Shown here piece after piece: positions 7,713 to 16,646 of a stretch of 45,461 nt of DNA (its first letter is position 1; every line of letters begins with the position of its first letter). The DNA comes from an uncultured Robiginitomaculum sp. (GTDB taxonomy: Bacteria; Pseudomonadota; Alphaproteobacteria; Caulobacterales; Maricaulaceae), in contig CALLXE010000005.1 in the NCBI GenBank assembly GCA_938015875.1, forward strand, positions 1-45,461. The letters are read 5' to 3'. The notes beneath the pieces were generated by a model. It worked only from the letters and a program-made list of their open reading frames with translations. It was not told where the DNA came from and searched no databases. Both the position numbers and the translations under genes were made by a program.

Positions 7713-8237
7713 TTAGTTGCGATTGCCGTTGTCGATAATCAGACTGGGACGGCCACTGGTACAGGCGCGGCCTTTACATGTGCCTTCAAGCACAGCGTTT
7801 TTTGTTTCCAGATCGTAGACAAATTTTTCGGTTGTGCCGACATTGCCGGTGTCATCGCCCAAAATCACGTTTCCTGTGACCGTAATTTTGTTTTCCTTTT
7901 GGAGATAGACGCCGCGCTCGCCGCGTACTGTTTGCTCAGGCGCGATATAATAGAAATTGCCGTCCGCTTCTATGCGGGTCACATCGCCAAGCTGACCGTT
8001 TGCAAGGCGCGAGCGGTAAAGCTTCATTTGATCGGCCAAAATTCGCGTGCCGGCCTGAACCACCTGAACCTGACCGGTGAGAACCGTCAATTTGCCCTTA
8101 TATTCAATCTTATCGGCGTCCACATCAATCGGGCCGTCGCCGCCAAATGCAAATTGCGCGTGGGCCGTCATTGGCGCAAGCAAGCTCATCGCGGCCGTGC
8201 ACATCAAAGTCGCAAAAGTTTTACGGGCAATCGTCAT
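7713..8237 (-). CDS. lptA: Periplasmic LPS transport protein LptA
   Basis: A 174-residue periplasmic protein that forms the LPS bridge between LptC and the outer-membrane LptD/E translocon. The signal peptide is MTIARKTFATLMCTAAMSLL and ends at AHA before QFAFGG. The mature part is an OstA/LptA beta-jellyroll: DADKIEYKGKLTVLTGQVQV, later ADQMKLYRS, and TGNVILGDDTGN. The ATG at 8237 is set by a strong AAGGAGA four bases upstream that starts in the lptC stop codon region; an in-frame GTG further upstream would lengthen the protein by eight residues and lacks such a site. It lies between lptC and lptB in one operon. Confidence 0.95.
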   Translation of the reverse strand: MTIARKTFATLMCTAAMSLLAPMTAHAQFAFGGDGPIDVDADKIEYKGKLTVLTGQVQVVQAGTRILADQMKLYRSRLANGQLGDVTRIEADGNFYYIAPEQTVRGERGVYLQKENKITVTGNVILGDDTGNVGTTEKFVYDLETKNAVLEGTCKGRACTSGRPSLIIDNGNRN

Positions 8238-8247
8238 AAGGTCTCCT

Positions 8248-8913
8248 TTACGGGGTTTCACCGTCTTCTATAGCATTATCCGCTTCGGGTACAATCTTAC
8301 CCTTCACATTTCCGATAAAGATAAACTGCGAATAATTGTTGAGAATTTCGTAGCTGTCCCCGCGCACTTGACCAAATTCTCCGGTACAAAAAATAGGCTC
8401 ATCGCCCTGCACGATTTTCTCTCCGGCCAATATGCGCGCATGGGTCGTTTCACAAACATAGCCGTCATCCGTCTCAACGGTTACATCCGTGCGAAGTTCC
8501 ATCGTTTGGGCTTTGGAATCGTAAAGACCTTCTTTGGCGATAATCTGCGAGCTTTGCACGCCTTCAAGACGAAAGAAATTCAAAACAGGATTAATGAGGC
8601 GGACGGCGTTAATGTCCGTGCGCGACCGGACAGCATATTCGGCCGTCAGATTGTAGGGAATTCCGTCACCATCCGTTCCGGTATACCGCGGATTGGTCAT
8701 GCGGACCAATTCCTGTTCATTGCTGACATCTTGCTCTGCGCGGGGGCCGTCAAAGACAAAGTAAATCAGGGCCGCCGTAAGCAGGGCCGCCAGCGCAATT
8801 AAGACAATGCGGGTCACGCGGATAAACCGGGTATGCCGGCGGGCCGCTGCCAAAGTCAGCGTTCGCCGCGGCTCCCAAAAGCCGCGATCCTCTGATGCGA
8901 TAACAGCGTTCAT
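8248..8913 (-). CDS. lptC: LPS export protein LptC
   Basis: A 221-residue bitopic inner-membrane protein. After a cytoplasmic N-terminus there is one membrane helix at about 36-53 (VLIALAALLTAALIYFVF) and then a periplasmic LptC-type domain with repeated beta strands such as YNLTAEYAVRS, AKEGLYDSKAQTMEL and DGYVCETTHARIL. LptC receives LPS from LptBFG and passes it to LptA. The order lptC-lptA-lptB downstream of RNase D is the common alphaproteobacterial arrangement. The N-terminal tail is longer than in E. coli LptC. Confidence 0.93.
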   Translation of the reverse strand: MNAVIASEDRGFWEPRRTLTLAAARRHTRFIRVTRIVLIALAALLTAALIYFVFDGPRAEQDVSNEQELVRMTNPRYTGTDGDGIPYNLTAEYAVRSRTDINAVRLINPVLNFFRLEGVQSSQIIAKEGLYDSKAQTMELRTDVTVETDDGYVCETTHARILAGEKIVQGDEPIFCTGEFGQVRGDSYEILNNYSQFIFIGNVKGKIVPEADNAIEDGETP

Positions 8914-9010
8914 ATCTTAGTGTTGCCCGTTTTCATAGTATCAGTGTAGACCATACGCCGGCGCGATAAAATGAAAGATTGCCCACAATTGAACTGCCCC
9001 GCAAGTATAT

Positions 9011-9643
9011 TCAGTCCTTCGGACGCCGCATTGCGTGGGAGAAAATATCAATCCCATCCCAACCGTTTAAATCCAAATCCGCACGCGTCGGCAAAAAATC
9101 AAAACAGGCGCGCGCCATATCCATGCGGTCTTCGCGCATCAGGCGCGCCGTCAAGACCCGCTGCAATTGATGCAGATAGAGCACGTCCGATGCCGCGTAA
9201 GCAATCTGCGCCTCGGTCAGATTATCAGCCGCCCAATCAGAACTTTGTTGCTGCTTGGACAAATCAACGCCAATCAGCTCTTTGCACAGATTTTTAAGGC
9301 CATGCATATCCGTATAGGTGCGCACCAAACCGGACGCGACTTTGGTACAAAAGACAGGGCCGGCCGTGACGCCCAAATCGCGTTTTAAAATCGCCAAATC
9401 AAAGCGGGCAAAATGATAAAGCTTTTCAACGCTTTGATCCGCCATCAAGGCCTTCAAGTTGGGCGCGTCATAAGTCTTGCGGTCCATCTGCACAATATGC
9501 GCGTCGCCGTCACCGGCAGAAAGCTGCACCAGGCAAAGTTTATCGCGCACCAAAGAAAGCCCTTGGGTTTCCGTATCGACGGCGACACTCTTTCCAAAAT
9601 CAATGTCGTCCGGAAGATCGTGTTTATGCAGATAATTCGTCAT
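9011..9643 (-). CDS. rnd: Ribonuclease D-like 3'-5' exonuclease
   Basis: A 210-residue DEDDy exonuclease. Exo I is AVDTETQGL with Asp23 and Glu25, Exo II is HFARFDL with Asp82, and Exo III is YAASD with Tyr149 and Asp153, so the catalytic set is complete. There is no C-terminal HRDC domain, making it the short alphaproteobacterial form of RNase D, which trims tRNA and other stable RNA 3' ends. AAGGA seven bases before the ATG supports the start. It is the first gene upstream of lptC on the same strand, about 100 bases away, and is divergent from ada. Confidence 0.92.
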   Translation of the reverse strand: MTNYLHKHDLPDDIDFGKSVAVDTETQGLSLVRDKLCLVQLSAGDGDAHIVQMDRKTYDAPNLKALMADQSVEKLYHFARFDLAILKRDLGVTAGPVFCTKVASGLVRTYTDMHGLKNLCKELIGVDLSKQQQSSDWAADNLTEAQIAYAASDVLYLHQLQRVLTARLMREDRMDMARACFDFLPTRADLDLNGWDGIDIFSHAMRRPKD

Positions 9644-9747
9644 GTCGCCGTCCTTTTTCGCAAGTATCAGGTGCTAACCGCCGGCGCGTAAAAATACAAT
9701 GCCTGATTTTCGGCGGCGCGGCGCTGCCGGCTGTGCTAAAGACGGCT

Positions 9748-10833
9748 ATGACCCTGACTTTATCAGACGCAGAGGCCTATACCGTTATCGCCCGCAAAGA
9801 CTTAAACTTTGACGGCGCTGTGTTTGTCGGCGTGACGACAACAGGCATATTCTGCCGCCCGGGATGTCCCGCCCGGCTCCCGAAATTTGAAAACTGTACC
9901 TTTCACAGTACAGCAAACGCAGCGCTCGCGGCCGGATATCGCGCCTGTAAGCGCTGTCACCCGGCCAAAGCCCCGGGGGCCGAAGGGCCGCTAGTTACGC
10001 GCCTGATCGCCATGGTTGAGGAGGCCCCGCAGCGGCGTATCAGCGAAGCAACTTTAAAGGAGGCCGGCATTGACCCATCTACGGCGCGCCGTCAATTTCA
10101 GGCGCGGTTCAAGATGAGCTTTACGCAATATGCACGCGCGCGCAGGCTGGCCCTTGCAGCGCAAGAAATCGGAAAAGGAGACAGCGTGATTTCAGCGCAA
10201 ATAACGGCCGGATATGAAAGTGCATCCGGCTTTCGCGAGGCCTTTGGCAAAACATTTGGAGGCCCGCCCCAAGCGGGAAAAAACGCCGGAAAAGCGCCGC
10301 TTTTGATTGAATGGCTAGACAGTCCCCACGGCCCGATATTGGCCGTGGTCGATAACGCCGCGCTTTACATGCTTGAATTTACGGTGCGCAAAAATTTGGA
10401 TTTGCAAATGCGCAGGCTAAGCAAAAAGGCCGGCCGCGCCATATTACCGGGGCGAACGCAGATAACCGATCAAATCAGCGCGGAGCTTATCGCTTATTTT
10501 AAGGGTCAACTGTTAAACTTTGAAACGCCGGTCGCGCTCCTCGGGACCGATTTTCAAACGCGGACATGGAAGGCCTTGCGTGAAATTCCTGCCGGACAAA
10601 CGCGAAGTTATAAAGACCTCGCAGCGGCGGTCGGAAATCCAAAAGGCTTTCGCGCGGTTGCCAATGCCAACGCCAATAACCGTTTAGCGATTATCGTACC
10701 GTGCCACCGCGTTATCGCAGCTGACGGCGGGCTTGGCGGTTACGCGGGCGGTTTGGATAAAAAGCGCGCTTTGCTGGATTTGGAAAAAGTTGCAGCGGCG
10801 GCACAACAGACGCAAACACATCCGCCTTCATAA
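9748..10833 (+). CDS. ada: Ada, DNA alkylation-repair methyltransferase and regulator
   Basis: A 361-residue complete Ada protein. The N-terminal zinc domain has the four cysteines (36, 40, 67, 70, counting from this start) in FCRPGCPAR and YRACKRC; Cys36 is expected to accept methyl groups from phosphotriesters, turning Ada into an activator. An AraC-type helix-turn-helix spans about 95-170. The C-terminal O6-alkylguanine methyltransferase has the active-site PCHRV followed by GGYAGGL. I use the ATG at 9748; an in-frame GTG lies five codons upstream. No alkB or alkA is adjacent. It is divergent from the RNase D gene, and the gap of about 100 bases should hold its autoregulated promoter. Confidence 0.96.
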   Translation: MTLTLSDAEAYTVIARKDLNFDGAVFVGVTTTGIFCRPGCPARLPKFENCTFHSTANAALAAGYRACKRCHPAKAPGAEGPLVTRLIAMVEEAPQRRISEATLKEAGIDPSTARRQFQARFKMSFTQYARARRLALAAQEIGKGDSVISAQITAGYESASGFREAFGKTFGGPPQAGKNAGKAPLLIEWLDSPHGPILAVVDNAALYMLEFTVRKNLDLQMRRLSKKAGRAILPGRTQITDQISAELIAYFKGQLLNFETPVALLGTDFQTRTWKALREIPAGQTRSYKDLAAAVGNPKGFRAVANANANNRLAIIVPCHRVIAADGGLGGYAGGLDKKRALLDLEKVAAAAQQTQTHPPS

Positions 10834-11018
10834 AATGCAAAATCCCTGCAATCGGAAAAATACGGCGATATATAACAGGCTCCGGTTTGGAACCGGCCGG
10901 CAAGGCTGCGCGATATTTACTGCGTCATGCCCCATCCTCTTATCCCCGTCCCTTAGCGGGAAATAAGTCCTGCGCCATAAGGGATTGCGCAGAGAGTAAC
11001 AGGCTGTAGAACGCTGTT

Positions 11019-11441
11019 ATGGAATTTAAACTGCACCCCCAACTTAAATCCGATTGCACAATATTGGGTGATCTTCCCCTTTGCCGCGTTCTGCTCGCAC
11101 CGGATGCCCGCTTTGCATGGTTCATCCTTGTGCCCAAACGTCCTGATATACGCGAAAGTTATCAATTGGCGGCAAGCGATCAGCTAACCTTAATGCACGA
11201 GTCCGCAGGTTTTGGGCGCGCGGTTATGGAGGCCTTTGACGGAGACAAGTTAAATATCGGTGCTTTGGGTAATATGGTGCCACAACTCCACGTTCATCAT
11301 ATTGTTCGCCACCAAGGCGACCCGGCCTGGCCGGGAGCGGTATGGGGTCACCCCGGGGCAAAACCGTACTCAGACGCCGATATTGAGATCATCAAAGCGC
11401 AAATAGCTAAGATGAAACTGCCGGACTTTAAACCCGCCTAG
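11019..11441 (+). CDS. HIT-domain protein
   Basis: A 140-residue histidine-triad nucleotide-binding protein. The signature is PQLHVHHIVR at 88-97, the variant in which the first His of the triad is Gln, and a WPGAVWG segment follows, as in a proteobacterial subgroup. HIT proteins hydrolyse or transfer nucleoside phosphates; the substrate here is unknown. The upstream 185 bases after ada hold one short hairpin near 10882-10896 without a T run. Its TAG stop overlaps the stop of the convergent metallo-hydrolase gene within a shared CTAG. Confidence 0.88.
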   Translation: MEFKLHPQLKSDCTILGDLPLCRVLLAPDARFAWFILVPKRPDIRESYQLAASDQLTLMHESAGFGRAVMEAFDGDKLNIGALGNMVPQLHVHHIVRHQGDPAWPGAVWGHPGAKPYSDADIEIIKAQIAKMKLPDFKPA

Positions 11442-12127
11442 CCGGGGCCGGAAACATTAGAGCGCGCCGGGCCGACCACGCTGTCGGCGACGTAAGGATT
11501 GTCTTTTCGCTCTTGGCCGAATGTGCTCATCGGGCCGTGGCCGGGGATAAACCGCATATCATTGCCCAGTGGCCAGAGCTTTTGCGTAATGCTGTCGATG
11601 AGTTGCTGCGGATTACTTTTGGGAAAATCCGTCCGCCCGACAGAGCCGCGAAAAATAACGTCGCCGACAAAAGCAATTTTTATATCCTGATTATAAATCA
11701 CAACATGACCCGGCGTATGGCCGGGGCAATGCGCGACATGAAACGTGATATCACCCAAAGACAGCGTATCGCCGTCTTTCAGCCACCGGTCAGGCTTGCA
11801 ATTGCGGCCCATGCCGGGATGACCGTACATCGCCCATTGCTCTTCAATCCCGTCCAGCCAAAAATCATCCTCTTTATGCGGGCCGATAATCTCAATGCCC
11901 AGCGCGTCGCGTATATCTTCCGCGCCGCCGGCATGGTCCAAATGTCCGTGGGTGAGCCAAATTTGGGTGACCGTGACGCCCAGTTTCTTCGCGTCATCCA
12001 AAAGCCTTTTGCCCTCGCCGCCGGGATCAACCAAGACGCCCTCCATTGTCGATGTGTCCCACAAAAGGCTGCAATTTTGTGAGAGTGGTGTGACGGGCAA
12101 GATACGCAAATCAAGTTTGGCGGGCAT
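11438..12127 (-). CDS. Metallo-beta-lactamase-fold hydrolase, GloB/YcbL-like
   Basis: A 229-residue MBL-fold enzyme with the full zinc-binding set: THGHLDH at 59-65, CPGHTPGH, GDVIFRGSVGRTDFP and FIPGHGP. The short length without the C-terminal glutathione-binding domain, together with GSVGRTDFP, matches the YcbL type II glyoxalase-like branch. It probably hydrolyses a thioester such as an acylglutathione, but the substrate is not proved. The ATG at 12127 is preferred over a TTG two codons earlier. The stop overlaps that of the HIT gene by four bases, tail to tail. Confidence 0.88.
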   Translation of the reverse strand: MPAKLDLRILPVTPLSQNCSLLWDTSTMEGVLVDPGGEGKRLLDDAKKLGVTVTQIWLTHGHLDHAGGAEDIRDALGIEIIGPHKEDDFWLDGIEEQWAMYGHPGMGRNCKPDRWLKDGDTLSLGDITFHVAHCPGHTPGHVVIYNQDIKIAFVGDVIFRGSVGRTDFPKSNPQQLIDSITQKLWPLGNDMRFIPGHGPMSTFGQERKDNPYVADSVVGPARSNVSGPG

Positions 12128-12315
12128 AATCAATCTTTCAATATTTCCCCTAACCTAACGGCCTCGTGCGCGGTTTCAAGAGCGGGCCACTGCGCTATTT
12201 TTACAAAGCGAGGGGCCGCAGCTGTATTCTCTCCTGACGCGAAGCCTGTTTTACTTTTACCCCGGCGGGCGCATAGCTTATGGTTAACGCAGTCCTAACT
12301 TACCGGAGCCTGACC

Positions 12316-13293
12316 ATGCCAAATTCCTCCCGCCGCGTCGCTGCCATTTTCGGCGCCATGCTCGTGACCGTCTGCGCCCCCGCTTTGCTCGCCTCGCATC
12401 CTCACGACCCTGCACCGGCCACAGAGCCCGAAATGCCGGTGATCATTGAGAGCATCGACATAACGCCTGAGGACATTGCGGTACGGGAAGACATCGCGCA
12501 AAAAAACGGCGAAAGCCCTATGACGGATTTACAGGCGCAGGGCGTTGAGACCCAAGATTTTGACGTGAATGATTTTCTGGGCGCCGATGGCTTGGTCGAT
12601 GTTGAAAAACTGCGCGCCTATGAAAACAGTAAAGCGGATTACATCGCGCAAAACTCCAAAATTGAAAATTCAAACGACGAGGCCGCGAACGATTCTTTTT
12701 TTGCAGACTTGTTGAAAGACTTTCAAGCCGGCCAAAATTCCGAAGCGAAGAAACGCCGCGGCGAGCCCATGCATTCAGGCGCGCATCATACAGATCCGAG
12801 CCCGTCTGATCTGCCGGCAAAAGATACAATTAAGCGTCTTATGGGCGGTGATGGCGACGAAATAAACGCACAAACAGAGACCGGGACTACGCAGGTCGAG
12901 CCCGGCGCGACCTATTACACTCTGCCGCCCAAGCCGCCTGCGCCCCCCTCTTCCATTGAACAAAACAGCGACACCGATGCGGCTTCGGCCCTTAAGGCGA
13001 AAAGAGCGCGCAATAAATTACGCCGGCAATCCGGTAAAAAACGAGGCCGCACAATTACGCTTTCCGGTGAAACGACGGTGCACATCGGCCCGGGAGGCGA
13101 CGTCACAATTACCAATAACGGCGAAGCCGTTTTGCCGCTTAAAATGACTGACGACAAAAGCGGAAGCGCGTCCGCTATGGTCATGGATGGCGGAAAGCCG
13201 GCCAAGATCACAGTTCATAAGAAAATGACGAACAAGAACGGCAAACGCAAAGTCCGCGTCGAAGTTGAGATGGAAAGCGATATTGTCGATTAG
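12316..13293 (+). CDS. Secreted protein of unknown family
   Basis: A 325-residue protein I do not recognise. It begins with a likely signal peptide (MPNSSRRVAAIFGAMLVTV, cleavage near LLA-SHPHD). The first half is acidic and low in complexity (EPEMPVIIESIDITPEDI, then DFDVNDFLGADG). The middle is polar with a PPKPPAPPSS segment. The last hundred residues turn basic (RARNKLRRQ, KKRGRTITL) and contain a short beta-rich stretch VHIGPGGDVTITNNGEAVLP that resembles a curlin or adhesin-like repeat only superficially. GGAG seven bases before the ATG at 12316 decides the start; an ATG at 12280 is in frame. The stop overlaps the hisS stop by four bases. Confidence 0.75.
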   Translation: MPNSSRRVAAIFGAMLVTVCAPALLASHPHDPAPATEPEMPVIIESIDITPEDIAVREDIAQKNGESPMTDLQAQGVETQDFDVNDFLGADGLVDVEKLRAYENSKADYIAQNSKIENSNDEAANDSFFADLLKDFQAGQNSEAKKRRGEPMHSGAHHTDPSPSDLPAKDTIKRLMGGDGDEINAQTETGTTQVEPGATYYTLPPKPPAPPSSIEQNSDTDAASALKAKRARNKLRRQSGKKRGRTITLSGETTVHIGPGGDVTITNNGEAVLPLKMTDDKSGSASAMVMDGGKPAKITVHKKMTNKNGKRKVRVEVEMESDIVD

Positions 13294-14771
13294 GCGTCGA
13301 GAATGCCTTTAATCGCGGCAACCATCTGATCGACCGGCACCGTGCTTTGCGCGGGCCGACTTTCACGCCACTCTTCATTAGACTCAATGGCTTTGGCCAT
13401 TTGCGCGCCCAACTTTAAATCCTTCAGGGTTACCTGACCGTTTGCGACTTCGTCTTCACCCATTAATACCGCGACCGGTACGCCGCGTTTATCGGCATAT
13501 TTCAGCTGTTTGGTGACATTACCACCGCCGACAAAGACTTCGGTGCGAATGCCCTGTGCACGCAGTTGATCAGCGAGTTGAAAATATTTGGGCATCAGGG
13601 ATTTATCAAAATTACAAATCATGACAGGCGGCGTCACTTCGGCCTGCATGTGGCCCATACGCTCCAGCGCGGATAAAAAGCGCGACACGCCAAAGCTAAA
13701 CCCCGTCGCCGGGACAAGCTGTCCTTTAAACCGGCTGACCAGATCATCATAACGGCCGCCGCCGCCAATTGAGCCAATGCGCACCGGGCGACCCTTGCGA
13801 TCGCGAATATCAGCGAGCAGTTCAACCTCAAACACCGGCCCGGTATAATAACCGAGGCCGCGCACGATCGAGGTGTCAAACGCCACTTGCTCCGGCGCGT
13901 AGCCGCAGGCGGATAACAGCGCGTCAATATCAGCAAGCTCTTTCACGCCGGCCATGCCACGCTCCGACGATCCGACAACGGCTTCCAAAGATTTAATTGT
14001 CGATTCGCGGTCGCCGCTGCCGGCGGTGGTAAAGCCCATCACGGCGTCAATACCGGCCGACGATAATTTCGCGCCGCCGGTGAAATCACCGCTCTCATCT
14101 TTGCGGCCCTCACCCAACAGGTCGCGCACGCCCTGCTCACCAAGGCGATCAAGTTTATCAATCGCGCGCAGCACTTGCAGGCGTTGAATACCGCCTTCTG
14201 AAGTGCCGGGAACGCCGGAGCTCTCCAAAATGCCATCAAGCAGTTTGCGGTTATTCACCCGCACCTGATACTCGCTGTCTTTCAGGCCCACGGCGCGCAT
14301 AACATCTGCGGCGACCATAATCATTTCCGCGTCGGCTGCCGCTCCGGGGGCGCCGACACTGTCTGCGTCACATTGCACAAATTCACGAAAGCGGCCCGGC
14401 CCCGGTTTTTCATTGCGGTAGACGCTGCCCGCCTGATAGCGGCGATAAGGCTTTGCCAATCCGTCAAAATTTTCTGCAACGTACCGGGCCATTGGCGCGG
14501 TCAAATCATAGCGCAGCGCCATCCATTGATCATCGTCATCCTGCATGGCGAACACGCCTTCATTGGGGCGGTCTTCATCCGGCAGGAATTTACCCAGCGC
14601 GTCGGCATATTCAAACGCCGGTGTTTGGAGCGGCTCAAACCCGCGCGAATCGTAAACAGAAAACGCGGCATCAATCAGCGCGCGCTCGGCCCGTAACATA
14701 TCTGCCGGCTTGTCTTCAAACCCTCTGGGACGGCGCGCTTTGGGACGAAATTCTTTTTGCTTTTTAGCCAT
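13290..14771 (-). CDS. hisS: Histidyl-tRNA synthetase
   Basis: A 493-residue class II aminoacyl-tRNA synthetase charging tRNA-His. Motif 1 lies near residue 35-60, motif 2 is YRRYQAGSVYRNEKPGPGRF with the following EFVQCDAD, the histidine-binding segment is VRGLGYYTGPVFE, and motif 3 is TGFSFGVSRFL. A C-terminal anticodon-binding domain begins near 385. AAGGAAA seven bases before the ATG gives a sound start. The next gene upstream on this strand is a methyltransferase about 70 bases away. Confidence 0.98.
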   Translation of the reverse strand: MAKKQKEFRPKARRPRGFEDKPADMLRAERALIDAAFSVYDSRGFEPLQTPAFEYADALGKFLPDEDRPNEGVFAMQDDDDQWMALRYDLTAPMARYVAENFDGLAKPYRRYQAGSVYRNEKPGPGRFREFVQCDADSVGAPGAAADAEMIMVAADVMRAVGLKDSEYQVRVNNRKLLDGILESSGVPGTSEGGIQRLQVLRAIDKLDRLGEQGVRDLLGEGRKDESGDFTGGAKLSSAGIDAVMGFTTAGSGDRESTIKSLEAVVGSSERGMAGVKELADIDALLSACGYAPEQVAFDTSIVRGLGYYTGPVFEVELLADIRDRKGRPVRIGSIGGGGRYDDLVSRFKGQLVPATGFSFGVSRFLSALERMGHMQAEVTPPVMICNFDKSLMPKYFQLADQLRAQGIRTEVFVGGGNVTKQLKYADKRGVPVAVLMGEDEVANGQVTLKDLKLGAQMAKAIESNEEWRESRPAQSTVPVDQMVAAIKGILDA

Positions 14772-14844
14772 GATAATCTTTCCTTAGGCGCGCGGTTTAC
14801 GGGATTTTTTCGGGCTTTGAAAGCCCTGCGCGGCGGATAATCCC

Positions 14845-15462
14845 CTAGCCCTTGGCAACGCCCCAATAATTATAGCTGAGCACGCGCGGCCCCGGAATAT
14901 ACATTTGCTGCAAATCGGTCAGTGTAAGCCCCGCCGCCTGAAGCAGCGCCGGAATATCGCGGCCGCTGTGACACCCGCCGGCGATGTACTTCCAGACCGG
15001 ATCAATCCGGTTTTGCCACTGATGAACGCCGGCATCGGGCGCTTTGCCATGCTCGCAAAACAATATCTCGCCGCCGGGCTTCACAATCCGCTTCATCTCT
15101 GAAAGCGCGGCGACCGGATCGGGAATTGTGCAAAGAGAATAGGTCACCACCACCGTATCGGCCAAATCATCGCAGAGCGGAATCGCTTCTCCGGACAGCC
15201 CGATACGCTCGATCGGGATTGTGCAAGCCTCTCGCCGCGCCGCGCTGCGTTTCCATATATAATCGTCCGGATCAACGCCGATGATTTTATCGACATGGGC
15301 AGGATTATAATGCGGCAAGTTCTGCCCGGAGCCGATGCCGATTTCCAAAACTGTCCCCCGCGCGCGCGGCACGATTTTGGCGCGCTGCTTTGTAATCGGC
15401 CCAATGCCGCAGGCCTTATCGAGGCATACGGGCAGTATGTATTGATTATAAAACCCCATCAT
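14845..15462 (-). CDS. Class I SAM-dependent methyltransferase
   Basis: A 205-residue Rossmann-fold methyltransferase. The SAM-binding motif I is VLEIGIGSGQNLPHY, an acidic strand II residue lies in GVDPDD, and later segments read TYSLCTIPDP and KRIVKPGGEILFCEHG. The pattern resembles the Methyltransf_11 proteins related to mammalian METTL7. The substrate cannot be told. Its start overlaps the end of the SRAP gene by 17 bases, so the two are probably translated together. Confidence 0.85.
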   Translation of the reverse strand: MMGFYNQYILPVCLDKACGIGPITKQRAKIVPRARGTVLEIGIGSGQNLPHYNPAHVDKIIGVDPDDYIWKRSAARREACTIPIERIGLSGEAIPLCDDLADTVVVTYSLCTIPDPVAALSEMKRIVKPGGEILFCEHGKAPDAGVHQWQNRIDPVWKYIAGGCHSGRDIPALLQAAGLTLTDLQQMYIPGPRVLSYNYWGVAKG

Positions 15463-16147
15463 TGCTCTCTGTGATTTCGTCGATCAGATCGGCTCCGCCG
15501 GCCCGTCCGGAGTTCACGACGCGGCTGACCTTATGCCACGCCAAATCTTCACTGCCGAGCTTATGGCTGATCAATTGCTCAGGCTTCGCGTCAGGCTCCA
15601 GCCACGCATCCCACAAATCGCGCGGCAAGCGCACCGGCATGCGGTGATGCAAATGCTTCATTTCACCGGTGGCGGGCGTGGTCAGTATCGTCGCGCTTAG
15701 CAGGGTTATGCCTTCATCAACCCGATATTGATCCCACAGGCCGGCAAAGGCGGACGGCGCGTCATCTGCCCCGTTTTTTTCGTAGATATAATAAGGTTGT
15801 TTGGGCGTCTCCACGCCTTCCCATTCATACCAACCGTCAAACGGGATTAGCGCCCGCCGCCGCCGCCAGGGCGTGCGAAAGCTTGGCTTATCTGCGGCGG
15901 TTTCTACCCGCGCATTAAACATGGGCCGCCCCTCCGGCATGGTTTTGCTCCAATGGGGATGCAGGCCCCACCGCATAGGAACCACGGCCCGCGCGCCCCG
16001 GCCGTTTAGGGCAATGGCAGGAATAACAGCGGCCGGCGCAATATTATAGCTGCCCTCCCACGGCCACATCCCTTCATTGGTATCCTTGGCGTGAAAGGCT
16101 CTCGCGATTTCGTCCAAAGTTCCCGCTAATGTAAACCGGCCGCACAT
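15446..16147 (-). CDS. SRAP (YedK/HMCES) abasic-site protection protein
   Basis: A 233-residue SOS response-associated peptidase family protein. It starts MCGRF, so after Met removal Cys2 is N-terminal and can form a thiazolidine link with abasic sites in single-stranded DNA. The other family landmarks are FNARVET (Asn78), WYEW (Glu109) and HRMPV (His168). Such proteins shield abasic sites from breakage during replication. The gene is followed by the methyltransferase with a 17-base overlap and is divergent from the NUDIX gene. Confidence 0.95.
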   Translation of the reverse strand: MCGRFTLAGTLDEIARAFHAKDTNEGMWPWEGSYNIAPAAVIPAIALNGRGARAVVPMRWGLHPHWSKTMPEGRPMFNARVETAADKPSFRTPWRRRRALIPFDGWYEWEGVETPKQPYYIYEKNGADDAPSAFAGLWDQYRVDEGITLLSATILTTPATGEMKHLHHRMPVRLPRDLWDAWLEPDAKPEQLISHKLGSEDLAWHKVSRVVNSGRAGGADLIDEITESNDGVL

Positions 16148-16192
16148 GGGTATTGGCTATCATATCCGGGCGGATTACGGCAGAGTGTTTAC

Positions 16193-16615
16193 ATGAAAAA
16201 ATTACCGGACCAAACGCCTGTCCCTGCCGTTGGCGTCATTTGTTTTAAGGGCAAGCGCGTCATTTTAATAAAACGCAGCAAGCCGCCCAAAGCCGGCGAT
16301 TGGTCCCTGCCCGGCGGCCGTATTGAGCCCGGTGAGACCCGCCGCGAAGCCGCCTTACGCGAGCTTTACGAGGAAACCGGAGTTCGCGCCCGCATCATTG
16401 AAAAAATCGCAGAAATCGACGCTGATTTCGGCAGCCATCATTTTATCCTTCATGACTATTTAGCCATCTGGGAGCACGGCGAAATTATCGCCGGGGATGA
16501 CGCCGCAGACGCCCGTCTGTATGATATGGCCGACATCGTCGCTCTGAATATGTGGCCGAAGACCGAAGGCGTCATACGCGACGCATTTACGCGGCTAAAT
16601 GACAAAGCCGGGTGA
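16193..16615 (+). CDS. NUDIX hydrolase
   Basis: A 140-residue NUDIX protein. The box is complete at 42-64: Gly42, Glu48, Arg56-Glu57 and Glu60-Glu61 in GGRIEPGETRREAALRELYE followed by ETGV. It cleaves a nucleoside diphosphate linked to another moiety, with Mg2+; the C-terminal part does not show which. The family includes ADP-ribose pyrophosphatases and MutT-like enzymes. It is followed 31 bases later by a small secreted protein gene on the same strand. Confidence 0.93.
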   Translation: MKKLPDQTPVPAVGVICFKGKRVILIKRSKPPKAGDWSLPGGRIEPGETRREAALRELYEETGVRARIIEKIAEIDADFGSHHFILHDYLAIWEHGEIIAGDDAADARLYDMADIVALNMWPKTEGVIRDAFTRLNDKAG

Positions 16616-16646
16616 CGTTGATTTCAAACTGCTGTAAAGCGGGCTT

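Noticed and set aside
12286-12305. CtrA-box-like TTAA-N7-CTAA before the secreted protein gene
   Set aside because: One half-site deviates from TTAA-N7-TTAA, and single near-matches are expected by chance in this amount of sequence.
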